Part shown: piece after piece, positions 17,944 to 26,895 of the stretch
How positions within the stretch are numbered: position 1 is the stretch's first letter
How the letters are laid out: each line of letters begins with the position of its first letter
Assembly (NCBI RefSeq): GCF_016756595.1
Contig: NZ_AP023257.1
Coordinates: 3,302,001 to 3,366,000 of the forward strand
From: Mesorhizobium sp. L-2-11
GTDB lineage: Bacteria; Pseudomonadota; Alphaproteobacteria; Rhizobiales; Rhizobiaceae
Length of the DNA stretch: 64,000 nt
Direction of reading: 5' to 3'
Translations under genes and position numbers: made by a program
Notes under the pieces: generated by a model
The model's database searches: none
Seen by the model: the letters and a program-made list of their open reading frames with translations, nothing else
Told to the model about the DNA's origin: nothing

Positions 17944-18703
17944 GCTCGCGCCGCCGCAATCGTCGCCGCCACCAGCACCGCGTCGGTCACCGTGTTGCGG
18001 TACTCGCGGTCGAGATCGGTGCCACCCATGCCGACCTGCGGATTGCGGTAGCGCATGGCGCTCGGCACATCCTTGAGTGCAGCGAGATGCATTTCGGTCA
18101 GTCCGGTTCTTTCCCGCACTTCGGCGATGTTGTTTGGGTCGAGTCCGCCGCAGCCGAGGATGATGATGCGCTTCCCCGCCTGTCGGACGAGGTCCCCAAC
18201 AGGGCCACGCCCTCCAAAGCGGTATCGCGCTGGCCGCTGGTCAGCACGCGGCCGACCTTGCTGCGGATCAGCGCTTCCAGCGCTTCGGCCGGATCGCGTG
18301 TCATGTCGAAGGCACGGTGGCAGGTGACGTTCAAATGCCCCGCCGCCTGCACCAGTTGGCTCATCCGCTTTTCATCGATGGTACCGTCGGCATTCAGGCA
18401 GCCGACGACGACGCCGGCCACGCCAAGCTCGCTCAGCGCGCGCACATCGGCGAGCATCGAACCGTATTCAGCGTCGCTGTAGAGAAAATCGCCGCCGCGC
18501 GGCCGCACGATGACGTGGAATGGGATCGTCGCCAGTTCGAGGGCTGCGCGCACCGTCCCAAGCGACGGCGTGATGCCGCCCTCGACGAGGCTGGCGCAGA
18601 GCTCGACCCGGTCGGCGCCGGCGGCCTGGGCGGCGAGCAGGCCATCTATGCCTTCGACGCAGATCTCGATCAGCGGCAGGCGAGGGCGTTCGGTGTCGGT
18701 CAC
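17940..18703 (-). pseudogene. cutC: copper homeostasis protein CutC, frameshifted
   Basis: Residues 1-170 are a clear CutC TIM barrel (LIEICVEGIDGLLAAQAAGA, LVEGGITPSLG, IVRPRGGDFLYS, CHRAFDMTRDP, LTSGQ). After GVALLG the frame goes off into a serine-rich tail and stops at 18098. In the next frame the sequence continues correctly (GLDPNNIAEVRERTGLTEMH, then MGGTDLDREYRNTVTDAV) to a stop at 17940. Inserting one G in the GGGG run at 18193-18196 would join the two. That ending also makes the ATGA overlap with the acetyltransferase. It is either a recent inactivation or a sequencing error. Confidence 0.85.
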
Positions 18704-18862
18704 AGGGCGATCCGTTGGTGAAATTCGAGCTGGTCCTGCCCTAGCATTGGGTCCCTTGCGGTGAAAGCTCGAACTAGTGGCTCAGCCGGTGCTTGAGCCT
18801 AAGTGGGACCAGTTCGCGAATACGCGTTGTTGCCCATCCAGACGCGACAGCGCGACGGCACA

Positions 18863-19771
18863 TCAGATCCGCAAATTGTGGGCGTTCGCGCGCACGAAGT
18901 CGATAAAAGCCCGCAGCTTGGGCGGGACGAGGCGGCGGCTGGGATAATAGAGGTGGAGCGGTTCGTAGGTGGGACAGAAAGGCTCCAGCACCTTGATCAG
19001 CGCGCCTGAGTCGAGAAGCGGCGCAGCGAGGCCTTCGACGGCAAAGGCCAGGCCAAGCCCTTGCTCGGCGGCAGTAATGCAGAGCGGCAGTGTGTTCACG
19101 ACCAGACGTGCGTCGGGCGTGAACTCGACCTGGCGTCCATCGACAACAAACTCCCAGGACGAGATGGCGCGGGTGCGGGTGAAGGCGAAGGCGATGCAAC
19201 GGTGGGCGGCGAGGTCGGCGGGCCGCTTCGGCGTGCCGTTACGCGCCAGGTAGTCGGGGCTGCCCAACACGACCGTCTGCAGCGGCCCGCCCAGACGCGC
19301 GCCGATCATATCCTTGTCGAGAAGCTCGCCGATCCGCAGACCGGCATCAAAGCCCTGCGCGGCGATATCGACGAAATTGTCGTCGAAGATCAGGCTAAGC
19401 CGCACGTCCGGGTAAGCGTCCATGAACGGCTCCATCAGCGGCTCGATCAGCAGCGGCGCGGCGATCCACGGCAGGCTCAGGCGCAGCGTGCCGGCAGGGC
19501 GATCGCGGGTCTCGTGCAGTGCCGCGCCGGCCGCCCGGATCTCCTCAGCCGCTGGCCGCACGTGATCGAAATAGTGGGCGCCGGCTTCGGTCAGGCCAAC
19601 GCTGCGGGTCGTGCGGTTGAGGAGCCGCACCCCGAGACGCTCCTCGAGCCCTTTGACTGCCTCGCTGAGCGAGGCCGGGGCAACGCCGAGTTCGGCGGCG
19701 GCGCGGGTGAAGCTCCTGACCTCCGCGACCTTCACGAAGGCGACGATGCCGCTGAACTGGTCGAGGCGCAT
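18863..19771 (-). CDS. LysR family transcriptional regulator
   Basis: A 302-residue LysR protein with an N-terminal helix-turn-helix (FVKVAEVRSFTRAAAELGVA, then LSEAVKGLEERLGVRLLNRTTR) and a type-2 periplasmic-binding-like effector domain from about residue 90. It is divergent from a secreted SnoaL-like gene 125 bp away, which is its most likely target. The effector cannot be read from sequence. Confidence 0.92.
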   Translation of the reverse strand: MRLDQFSGIVAFVKVAEVRSFTRAAAELGVAPASLSEAVKGLEERLGVRLLNRTTRSVGLTEAGAHYFDHVRPAAEEIRAAGAALHETRDRPAGTLRLSLPWIAAPLLIEPLMEPFMDAYPDVRLSLIFDDNFVDIAAQGFDAGLRIGELLDKDMIGARLGGPLQTVVLGSPDYLARNGTPKRPADLAAHRCIAFAFTRTRAISSWEFVVDGRQVEFTPDARLVVNTLPLCITAAEQGLGLAFAVEGLAAPLLDSGALIKVLEPFCPTYEPLHLYYPSRRLVPPKLRAFIDFVRANAHNLRI

Positions 19772-19896
19772 TGTGAGGATATTCCAAATAGCCTTGTCGA
19801 ACTATACGGGTTTTTCCGGTGAGCAAAAAGCGTCATGTTGGTCCGACAAATGGGCGTCGCTGTTGCGACGGCCCGAAAGGCTAGGAGACAGGACCG

Positions 19897-20400
19897 ATGA
19901 CCAGGCTCGCTTCGCTCGCCGCCAGCGCTCTCCTGGCGGTGTCCACCGCCCCGGCGAGCGGCGGACCGCAGGAAGACCGCAACATCCAGTTGATCAAGGA
20001 CTATTATGCAGCCTATGCGACCGGGAACCCGGAGGCGGTTCGGCCCTTCCTCGCGTCCGACATCGTGTGGCGCATCCCCGGCCATCATCCGCTGGCCGGC
20101 GACAAGCGCGGGCCGGAGGAAGTGGTCGCCTTCTTCCGTGGCCTGGCCGACGGCAAATTCAAGGCTGAGCCGATCTTCTTCCAGGCACAGGGCGATCTCG
20201 TCGTCGACATCCATCGCGGCTGGTCGAACGTCGGCTCAGGCCCCGAGATCGACCAGCTCTACGCCCTGATGTTTCGCATCAGGGATGGCAAGATCGCCGA
20301 GGCGCAGAATTTTTTGACCGACATGCACCAGTCGGACGCCTTCTACTGGACGCACTACAAGCTGAAGCCACTGCCCGGCCGACTGGCGGATGACCGCTGA
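19897..20400 (+). CDS. exported SnoaL-like (NTF2 fold) protein
   Basis: A 167-residue protein with an N-terminal signal peptide (MTRLASLAASALLAVSTAPASG) followed by a SnoaL/ketosteroid-isomerase-like domain: IQLIKDYYAAYATGNPEAVRPFLASDIVW, PGHHPLAGDKRGPEEVVAFF and FRIRDGKIAEAQNFLTD. Such proteins are usually isomerases or cyclases, or binding proteins of unknown substrate; export to the periplasm is predicted. AGGAGACAG upstream supports the ATG. It is divergent from a LysR regulator. The short gene at 20490 lies 90 bp downstream and may be co-transcribed. Confidence 0.75.
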   Translation: MTRLASLAASALLAVSTAPASGGPQEDRNIQLIKDYYAAYATGNPEAVRPFLASDIVWRIPGHHPLAGDKRGPEEVVAFFRGLADGKFKAEPIFFQAQGDLVVDIHRGWSNVGSGPEIDQLYALMFRIRDGKIAEAQNFLTDMHQSDAFYWTHYKLKPLPGRLADDR

Positions 20401-20443
20401 GACGGCGGCCTTCAATCCGTCGCGCCGCGCTTCTTGCTCCAGG

Positions 20444-20488
20444 CCAAAGGAGACTTGCCCAAAGGAGACTCGCCCAAAGGAGATTTGC
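20444..20488 (+). promoter_or_regulatory. three tandem 15-bp repeats, each with a Shine-Dalgarno
   Basis: The unit CCAAAGGAGACTTGC is present at 20444, 20459 and 20474 (the third with GATTT). Each copy contains AAAGGAGA; the last lies 7 bases before the ATG at 20490, so it is the functional ribosome site and the other two are in-line duplicates. Confidence 0.85.
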
Positions 20489-20489
20489 A

Positions 20490-20615
20490 ATGTTGAAAAT
20501 TCTGACGCTGGCCACGGCAACCGTCGTCGCCCTCGGCTCAATCGCCTTCGCCGCACCGCGCGGAGGGCGACTGCGCCGTGCTGAGCCGGACCAGGTGAGC
20601 GCGGCGGCGAAATGA
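20490..20615 (+). CDS. small exported peptide (41 aa)
   Basis: A 41-residue ORF: a lysine near the start, a hydrophobic core (LTLATATVVALGSIAFAAP) resembling a signal peptide with an AFA cleavage site, and a short arginine-rich remainder. The ribosome binding site is unusually strong and triplicated. The mature part would be only about 20 residues, so it may be a degraded secreted protein gene or a true small exported peptide. The mature region shows no recognisable family. Confidence 0.45.
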   Translation: MLKILTLATATVVALGSIAFAAPRGGRLRRAEPDQVSAAAK

Positions 20616-20681
20616 CAACGCAAGCTTGCGCCGGGAGCCGATAGGCGCCGACATTGGTGGTCCTGCCATTGCCCGATCATT

Positions 20682-21554
20682 TCATTTCGATGTGAATCGT
20701 TTTGGTTCGGGAGCTCTGCCTCTCCTGAACATGCCGGGCGTCATGCCATGCATGGTCCGGAACGCACGGGAAAGATGGCTCTGGTCGGCGAAACCCGCCG
20801 CAATGGCGGCCTCGGCGAGGCCGAGCCCCTGTTCGATCAAGCTGCTGGCGCGACGCAGTCTTCGGTCGCGGATATAGGCGGCCGGCGTCAGGTCGATCGC
20901 CTTCTTGAAATCCCGGATGACCTGGAACCGGGTGACGCGCGCGGCGTCGGCAAGCCGCTGCAGGTCGAGCTGCGAGTCAAGGTCGCTTTCGACAAGCTCC
21001 TGGTAGAGCGAGAACCTCCGTCGCGATCCCGAGCTTTCGATCTCCTCTACCGACCCGCTGCAATCGCCATGCCGAACGATGAGATGCCTCAAGGCGACGA
21101 GCAGCGACGTCTCGGCTTGCGTCGCGTCCTGCGACGTCGAGCTCTGGTGTGCTGCCATCAACGCTGCGGCGAGATCGCTGTCCTCGATATTCGGACGTGA
21201 GAAGACCGGAGCGTCAGCACTGCCCAGCTCGTGGGCGAGCCCCGCCATCAGCGGCACCGGGGGATAAAACGTCCGGTAGGCCCAGCCTTCATCCGCACCC
21301 TGCTCCCCGTCATGCCACTCCTCGGGATGGACGACGGCAATGGTGCCTGCCGGAGCGATTATTTTGTGGCGTCCGATGCGGATGCGTTCGCAGCCGGCCG
21401 TGATCAGCGCGATCACATAGGTGGGGTGCGTGTGCAGTTCGTAGCGATGCTGCGTGAAGCGCGCCTTGAACAGGCCAAGCTCAGGGAAGCAGGGATGGCG
21501 CCAGTATTTCCTGGTCTCCGTCGCGTCCACGGCTTTCGTCCCTGCAGCGGTCAA
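20682..21554 (-). CDS. AraC family transcriptional regulator
   Basis: A 290-residue protein. The N-terminal AraC cupin (RYELHTHPTYVIALITAGCE, VVHPEEWHDGEQG) is followed by two C-terminal helix-turn-helix motifs (LADAARVTRFQVIRDFKKAI, and GFADQSHLSRAFRTMHGMTP). The cupin usually binds a small hydrophobic or sugar-like ligand. It is divergent from the M20 amidohydrolase gene with about 75 bp between, so that gene, now interrupted, is its probable target. Confidence 0.9.
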   Translation of the reverse strand: MTAAGTKAVDATETRKYWRHPCFPELGLFKARFTQHRYELHTHPTYVIALITAGCERIRIGRHKIIAPAGTIAVVHPEEWHDGEQGADEGWAYRTFYPPVPLMAGLAHELGSADAPVFSRPNIEDSDLAAALMAAHQSSTSQDATQAETSLLVALRHLIVRHGDCSGSVEEIESSGSRRRFSLYQELVESDLDSQLDLQRLADAARVTRFQVIRDFKKAIDLTPAAYIRDRRLRRASSLIEQGLGLAEAAIAAGFADQSHLSRAFRTMHGMTPGMFRRGRAPEPKRFTSK

Positions 21555-22541
21555 TCTGGTTCAAGACGCCTGTTGTGCGACCTTCTAATCGTGATCCCCG
21601 GCCCCTTGCGGGCGTGGAAGGAGACCATCGTGCTGCACAATGACCCGATCACCGCCCTGACACCAGAGGTCATAGAATGGCGCCACCATATCCATTCAAA
21701 TCCCGAACTCGGATTCGACGAGAACGAAACGGCACGTTTCGTTGCCGAGAAACTGCGCGCCTTCGGCTTCGATGAGGTGCATGAGGGGATCGGCGGCACC
21801 GGGGTTGTCGGCGTCCTGCGCAGCGGCACGGGCACACGCGCCATCGGTCTTCGCGCCGAGCTGGATGCGCTTCCGGTTGTCGAGAGGACCGGCTTGCCCT
21901 ATGCGTCCAGGAACGAGGGCGTGATGCACGCCTGCGGCCATGACGGCCACACCGCCATGCTGCTCGGCGCGGCCAGACTGCTCAGCCAATCCCGCGCCTT
22001 CGACGGCATCGTGTACTTCGTCTTCCAACCAGCCGAAGAAAACAAAGGCGGCAGCCTGCGTATGATCGAAGACGGCCTGTTCGAGCGTTTCCCGGTCGAG
22101 GCGATCTATGCCGTCCACAACTGGCCGGGCTTGGAGCAGGGGACAATCGCCGCTCGCGCTGGAGCACAGATGGCGGCCGTCGACAATTTCGAGCTGAGCT
22201 TCGAGGGTTTTGGCGCGCATGCCGCCATGCCGCAACTCGGCGACGACCCGATCCTGGCCGCGGGCGCCTTTGTCCAGGCCGTCCAGCGCATCGTCAGCCG
22301 CTCGGTCGATCCGCAAACCGCGCTGGTCGTCAGCCTCACCCAGATCCACGGCGGCAATGTCGGCAACATCGTGCCGGGCAGGGTCTGGCTGCAAGGCACT
22401 TGCCGGTTTTTCGAGCCCGGTCATTCCGAACATTGCGAGAAGCTGATCGGCGAGATCGCCCATGGCGTTGCTGCAGCCCATGCGCTCAAGGCCACGCTCG
22501 ACTACAAGAAGGGCTATCCGCCGCTCATCAACAGTAAGCGG

Positions 22542-24191
22542 TCAGCCGATAACGTCAGGCCTAAAGTTCCAAGGCATGAGCATTTCGATTTCGGATGCCG
22601 GCCAGCCTTGAGCGATGCGGGTCAAGGTCTGCGAGAGCCAGTCGAGCGGATCGACGCTGTTCATTTTGCAGGTTTGCAGCAAGGTGGCTACCGTCGCCCA
22701 GGTTCGTCCACCGCCGTGGCTGCCGGCGAATAGACTATTCTTTCGCGTGATCGTCTGGGGCCTGATTGCACGCTCGACGATATTGGAGTCGATTTCGATG
22801 CGACCGTCCATCAGAAAGCGTTCCAGCGCCTCCCGCCGGGTGAGCGCGTAGCGGATCGCCTCGGCGGTCTTGGATTTTCCGGAGACCTTGCCCAGTTCCG
22901 CTTCCCATAGATCGAAGAGGCTCGCGACAATGGCCACGGACTTTTCCTGACGTAGCGCGGCGCGGCTTCCGGCATCCTTGCCGCGGACCTCGTCCTCGAC
23001 CTTCCACAATTCGGTCATGGCGATGATCGAATCCGTCGCGGCCTGCGAGACCCCGCTGATGTGCAGGTCGTAGAATTTGCGCCGCAGGTGAGCCCAGCAC
23101 CCGGCGAGCCGGATTGTTTCATTGCTGCCGGCTTTGGCCCGTGCCTTGACCAGGTTGGTATAGGCCGAGTAGCCATCCACTTGCAGGATACCGCTGAATC
23201 CGGCGAGGTGGCGCGCCACGCAATCCGCACCTCTGCTGTCTTCAAAACGATAGGCAACCATTGGCGGACTGGTTCCGCCATAGGGTCGGTCATCCCGTGC
23301 GTAGGCCCACAACCAGGCTTTCGTGGTTTTCCCGGAACCAGGGGCAAGGGTGGGCAAGGTCGTCTCGTCGGCGAAGACCCTTTCGCCCTCCTTGATGCGC
23401 TCCAGTATGTAATCAGCAAGCATCTGCAGCTCGAAGCCCAGATGCCCCATCCACTGCGCCATCAACGACCGGCTGATCTCGACGCCGTCGCGCAGATAGA
23501 TCGCCTCCTGCCGATAAAGCGGGAGGCCGTCGGCGTATTTGGAGACGGCGATATAGGCGAGCAGCCGCTCCGTCGGCAGCCCGCTTTCGATGATGTGCGC
23601 CGGCGCCAGAGCCTGGACCACGCCGTCACGGCCCCGGAAGGCGTATTTGGGACGGCGCGTGACGATGACCTGGAACTTCGGCGGCACGACGTCCAGCCGC
23701 TCGGATCGATCCTCGCCGATCAGAACCTTTTCAAGCCCCTCGCAGTCGGCCGGGATTTCCGGCTCGACGACCTCCTCGATGCGTTCGAGGTGGGCAGCAA
23801 AGCCCTTGCGCGGACGCGGGGCGCGCTTCGGCTTGTTCCCGACCGCGCGGTCGAGTTCGCTCCGGATTTCCGAAAGGCCGGTCTCGACCTCTTCGAAGGC
23901 AAAGGAGGCCTGCTCGTCGTCGATGGCCAGGCGTAGCCGCTCGGAACGCGTGCCATGTTGCGTGCGCTGTAAAACTTTCAGGATTGACGTGAGATTGGCG
24001 ATCCGCTCGCTGGCGCTTTTCTCGACAGCTTTCAGCCGGGCGACCTCCGCCTCAGATGCTGCGATCCGAGCGTCGGCGACTGCGATCCGGGCCTCGCTTG
24101 CAGCCTGCTCGCGAGCCATGGAAAGGATCATCGCCTTCAGCGCATCAACGTCGTCGGGAAGGGCAAGACCCGGTAGAACCATGGCAAGCAA
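22542..24191 (-). CDS. tnpC: IS66 transposase TnpC (copy 1)
   Basis: A 549-residue DDE transposase. An N-terminal coiled-coil region (ASEARIAVADARIAASEAEV) and a zinc-finger-like region precede the catalytic core, with FADETTLPTLAPG (first Asp), ILQVDGYSAYTNL (second Asp) and the distal acidic region near DGRIEIDSNIVERAIRP; the IS66 C-terminal segment ends the protein. Intact. Confidence 0.95.
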   Translation of the reverse strand: MLAMVLPGLALPDDVDALKAMILSMAREQAASEARIAVADARIAASEAEVARLKAVEKSASERIANLTSILKVLQRTQHGTRSERLRLAIDDEQASFAFEEVETGLSEIRSELDRAVGNKPKRAPRPRKGFAAHLERIEEVVEPEIPADCEGLEKVLIGEDRSERLDVVPPKFQVIVTRRPKYAFRGRDGVVQALAPAHIIESGLPTERLLAYIAVSKYADGLPLYRQEAIYLRDGVEISRSLMAQWMGHLGFELQMLADYILERIKEGERVFADETTLPTLAPGSGKTTKAWLWAYARDDRPYGGTSPPMVAYRFEDSRGADCVARHLAGFSGILQVDGYSAYTNLVKARAKAGSNETIRLAGCWAHLRRKFYDLHISGVSQAATDSIIAMTELWKVEDEVRGKDAGSRAALRQEKSVAIVASLFDLWEAELGKVSGKSKTAEAIRYALTRREALERFLMDGRIEIDSNIVERAIRPQTITRKNSLFAGSHGGGRTWATVATLLQTCKMNSVDPLDWLSQTLTRIAQGWPASEIEMLMPWNFRPDVIG

Positions 24192-24258
24192 CAGAGCACA
24201 AAAACAGCCGCTTTCCCAACCGTTCCAGCCGCATGATTCATCTTGCCGCAGGCCGGTT

Positions 24259-24603
24259 TCAGCCCGTCGATAACGGCCGCCTGACCCTGGCCGGACGAAT
24301 CTTTTTCCAGTCCAGTCCGGCCAGAAGCGCCATCAACTGGGCGTGGTCGAGACGCATGCGCGCGGCCGATATCCCCGGCCAGCAGAAGCTGTGATCTTCC
24401 AGAGTCTTCGAATAAAGACAAACCCCGCTGCCGTCCCACCACACGATGCGAACCCGGTCCGCACGCTTCGAACGGAATACGTGAAGTGCCCCCGAGAATG
24501 GGTCCAGGCCGCCATCCCTGACCAGCGCCATCAAAGATGCCGCGCCCTTGCGGAAGTCGACCGGCTGGCACGACACGTAAACCACCACACCGGAAGCGAT
24601 CAT
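24259..24603 (-). CDS. tnpB: IS66 accessory protein TnpB (copy 1)
   Basis: A 114-residue IS66 Orf2 protein; the family signature is PVDFRKGAASLMALV followed by FRSKRADRVRIVWWDGSG. Its start overlaps the tnpA stop by 4 bases (ATGA at 24600-24603), which indicates translational coupling. It is required together with TnpA and TnpC for transposition in the family. Confidence 0.95.
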   Translation of the reverse strand: MIASGVVVYVSCQPVDFRKGAASLMALVRDGGLDPFSGALHVFRSKRADRVRIVWWDGSGVCLYSKTLEDHSFCWPGISAARMRLDHAQLMALLAGLDWKKIRPARVRRPLSTG

Positions 24604-25007
24604 GCCTTACGAACCGCGCGGATGATCCTCGCCAGGCGATCGGGATCGACATCGCCGCCGGCGCGCACCACTGCGTCGCCAATGACGATTTCCACCGTGT
24701 CGCTGCCCACCGCTTCAAAGCGCGTGAACTTCGCCGGCTTGCTCGCTCCCTCCGTCAGTGGCGCAACCATGCCCGACGAAAGCGCCTTGCGGCGCCACGC
24801 ATAGAGCTGCGAGGGGTCCAGCCCCTCGGAACGCGCAACCGCCGAGACATTGCCCCCTGGCGAGAACGCTTCGGCGACAAGCCGTGCCTTCTCTTCGTCC
24901 GACCGATGGCGCGGCTTGCGTCGGGACGGCACAGGCTCCGCCGTCAAAATCTCGAATGTTCGATGATGGCTCATACTGTCGCTCATAGGATTCTCCGCAT
25001 GATTCAT
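24600..25007 (-). CDS. tnpA: IS66 accessory protein TnpA (copy 1)
   Basis: A 135-residue IS66 Orf1 protein with a helix-turn-helix region (EEKARLVAEAFSPGGNVSAV, then EGLDPSQLYAWRRKAL). It is the first gene of the IS66 operon, just inside the right end of the element, and probably binds the ends. Confidence 0.93.
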   Translation of the reverse strand: MNHAENPMSDSMSHHRTFEILTAEPVPSRRKPRHRSDEEKARLVAEAFSPGGNVSAVARSEGLDPSQLYAWRRKALSSGMVAPLTEGASKPAKFTRFEAVGSDTVEIVIGDAVVRAGGDVDPDRLARIIRAVRKA

Positions 25008-25403
25008 GCTGAAAATGAGCGATCAACCGCCTGCACGCTACGTGGGGACGCCTACGCGCTTACCATCAACACGGCGATTGCCACGGCCCGCGCCATCGCG
25101 GCAGCCGCCGCCACCGTCGGCAGCGAGAACGTCTCGACCGAGTTCAGCCCGAGCCTCGGCTGCGAGGATTTTGCCTTCATGATCCGCGCGGCAGGCGGCT
25201 GTTACGCGTGGATCGGCGCCGGCGACGTCGGGCCCGGCGAGGGCCTGCACGGCGATCGCTACGTCTTCAATGACGAGATCGTGCCGACCGTGCTGCGCTA
25301 CTACGTCAATCTGGTCGAGCAGACGCTTCCCGCCTCGTGAACCGTCACAGGGAAAACTGACGGCTCAGCGGGAAAACGAGTCAGGCGCGAACCTCCCGAC
25401 GCA

Positions 25404-25847
25404 TCAGCCGACTGTGGCCACGAGTTGCGTTACGCGGACGGGATTTTCCAGCACTGCCTGCGCGGCATCGGCCTGCTTTTCATCTACCTGCGCCATCACA
25501 AAAATGACGCCTTGTGCAACGTTCGGCTCACTCGGCTGTTTGGCAACATCGGCAGATGCCTGGAGAAGCCCACCGGCAAAGCCACCGCATGCCCCACCGA
25601 CGAGAGTTAGGCCAGCCACTGCCGCGACAGGATCAATGCCGGTGGCCTCAAAAGCACACAGGCCGATTAACAGACCAGCCGCGGCGCCAAGTGCGGCACC
25701 ACCCGGACCGCGCAGGACAGCCCTGATTTCGTCGTCGTAAGGTCCGATGACGTTGATCTGTTCTTGAGAAACTCCTGCCGCCTGAAGCGCGGCAACGGCG
25801 CGCGCTGCCTCGTCGCGGGAATCGAAAAGTCTGCTGATTGTTCGCAT
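25404..25847 (-). CDS. YflT-like general stress protein
   Basis: A 147-residue protein. The N-terminal part RTISRLFDSRDEAARAVAAL is the YflT-type stress domain; the middle is a glycine/alanine-rich hydrophobic region with two probable membrane-associated helices (AALGAAAGLLIGLCAF and GGACGGFAGGLL); the end is a small alpha/beta segment (VIFVMAQVDEKQADAAQAVL). The family is stress-induced, of unknown biochemical role. I start at MRTIS (25847), the beginning of the conserved domain. It opens the 25.4-33.9 kb stress cluster. Confidence 0.7.
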   Translation of the reverse strand: MRTISRLFDSRDEAARAVAALQAAGVSQEQINVIGPYDDEIRAVLRGPGGAALGAAAGLLIGLCAFEATGIDPVAAVAGLTLVGGACGGFAGGLLQASADVAKQPSEPNVAQGVIFVMAQVDEKQADAAQAVLENPVRVTQLVATVG

Positions 25848-25870
25848 TTGACACTGCTCATAGCATAGTC

Positions 25871-25899
25871 GCCCGCCGCTCAAAGTCTAAGCGGCGGGC
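25871..25899 (-). terminator. terminator-like hairpin after DUF1236 gene 1
   Basis: GCCCGCCGC and GCGGCGGGC form a 9-bp GC stem around CAAAGTCTAA-type loop sequence, 20 bp past the stop of the DUF1236 gene. No T-run is seen. The paralogous gene has an equivalent hairpin at 26481-26506. Confidence 0.6.
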
Positions 25900-25921
25900 G
25901 TCTCCTCCCCTCGCGTTCAGG

Positions 25922-26221
25922 TCACTGAATGATCTTGACGATCTTGCGTGTGCCGGGATCAACAAGAACGGTGCGATTGTCGACGACGACGTAGCGATAC
26001 TCGACGTCGGGAACTTCATGAAGCTCGACTGTCTCGGGTATCGTTGAACCAATATTGAGTTCCACCCCAGGGAGTTCCACGGATGCGAGCGGCTGCTTTT
26101 TCACATACTCCCTGATCACGGTTTCCTGTTCAGGCGCGATGATCACGTCCTGAGCGGCAACAGCGCCAGCGCTAGCCAGCAGAAAAAGTCCCGCGGCTGC
26201 GGTGGAAAGATGCATTCTCAT
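25922..26221 (-). CDS. DUF1236 exported protein, paralogue 1
   Basis: A 99-residue protein with a signal peptide (MHLSTAAAGLFLLASAGAVAAQ) and one DUF1236 domain: VIIAPEQETVIREYVKKQPL, then VPDVEYRYVVVDNRTVLVDPGTRKIV. DUF1236 proteins are small, probably periplasmic, and of unknown function. I used the MRMHLS start at 26221; the longer frame lacks a signal peptide at its end. It is nearly identical to the next gene (26530), from which it arose by tandem duplication. An EcfG-type promoter lies 72 bp upstream. Confidence 0.85.
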   Translation of the reverse strand: MRMHLSTAAAGLFLLASAGAVAAQDVIIAPEQETVIREYVKKQPLASVELPGVELNIGSTIPETVELHEVPDVEYRYVVVDNRTVLVDPGTRKIVKIIQ

Positions 26222-26292
26222 AAGTGCCTCCTTTATGTGATGTGACTTGTAAGCCCATTTGCGCTGGACGGCATCCGCGCCTTGCTTATCCA

Positions 26293-26317
26293 AACCTGAG
26301 GCAGCCGCAAACGTTCC
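26293..26317 (-). promoter_or_regulatory. EcfG-type stress promoter for DUF1236 gene 1
   Basis: On the minus strand GGAAC (26317-26313) and GGTT (26296-26293) are 16 bases apart, fitting the alphaproteobacterial general-stress consensus GGAAC-N16/17-(C/G)GTT. It is 72 bases upstream of the start codon. Confidence 0.65.
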
Positions 26318-26480
26318 TTGGCTGGGCTTCGGTCCGATTCGGCGGGCCTTTGCGTCGGACCAAAGTCTGAGGCGTCTTGCGCAAAGGGCGTTGCCGCGGG
26401 TTCGGGCGCACCGACTGCACGCTTCACTCGCTATGAACCGTAGGCGCTTTGCACCGTAGGTGACAGCGGAACGGCAAAAC

Positions 26481-26506
26481 GGCCCGCCGCGTTCAAAGCG
26501 GCGGGC
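26481..26506 (-). terminator. terminator-like hairpin after DUF1236 gene 2
   Basis: GGCCCGCCGC and GCGGCGGGCC form a perfect 10-bp stem with a 6-base loop, 24 bp past the stop of the second DUF1236 gene. It is the counterpart of 25871-25899. Confidence 0.65.
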
Positions 26507-26529
26507 CTGCCCTCCCCAACCGATTCACG

Positions 26530-26829
26530 TCAATCGATGATTTTAACGATTCTGCGTGTGCCCGGATCAACAAGAACGGTCCGGTTGTCGACGACGACGT
26601 AGCGATACTCGACGTCGGGAACTTCATGAAGCTCGACCGTCTCGGGCAGCGCCGAGCCGATATTGAGCTCCACACCAAGCAGGTTCACCGAGGCAAGCGG
26701 CTGCTTTCTCACATACTCCCTGATGACGGTCTCCTGTTCGGGCTGGATGATCACGTCCTGGGCAGCCACGGCGCCGACACTTGCCAGCAGCAGAAATCCT
26801 GCGGCTGCAGTGGAAAGATGAATTCTCAT
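26530..26829 (-). CDS. DUF1236 exported protein, paralogue 2
   Basis: A 99-residue protein with a signal peptide ending AVAAQ and one DUF1236 domain, differing from the neighbouring paralogue at only about a dozen positions (for example QPEQ for APEQ, and NLLG for ELPG). Promoter region, gene and hairpin are all conserved between the two units, so the entire ~610-bp transcription unit was duplicated. Function unknown; a periplasmic stress-related role is inferred from the promoters. Confidence 0.85.
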   Translation of the reverse strand: MRIHLSTAAAGFLLLASVGAVAAQDVIIQPEQETVIREYVRKQPLASVNLLGVELNIGSALPETVELHEVPDVEYRYVVVDNRTVLVDPGTRRIVKIID

Positions 26830-26895
26830 AAGTTTTTCCTTCCTAATGAGCTCTCTTGCGCTGGTACGCATCTTCGTCGCGCCAAGCACTCTTTC

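Larger units (their letters stand above)
22534..25063. mobile_element. IS66 family insertion sequence, copy 1
   Basis: 2530 bp bounded by GTAAGCG and CGCTTAC, flanked by the 8-bp direct repeat CATCAACA (22526-22533 and 25064-25071), the target duplication length expected for IS66. It carries tnpA, tnpB and tnpC on the minus strand. A second copy with the same three gene products is at 38214-40743. Confidence 0.97.
21630..25340 (+). pseudogene. M20 family amidohydrolase, interrupted by IS66
   Basis: Joining 21630-22533 to 25072-25340 (removing the IS and one 8-bp target copy) gives a continuous 390-residue frame. Metal-site motifs are present: HACGHDGHTAMLLGAA, FQPAEENKGG, AVHNWPG, and a distal SLGCEDFAFM. 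This matches hippurate/N-acyl-amino-acid hydrolases that use two metal ions. The start is GTG at 21630, with GGAAGGAG 6 bases upstream. The insertion falls after YPPLIN, about three quarters along, and removes the last metal ligand, so the product should be inactive. Confidence 0.92.

Noticed and set aside
23061..23936. 291-codon ORF antisense to the IS66 transposase (also at 38741-39616)
   Set aside because: Present only as the complement of tnpC; no features of its own.
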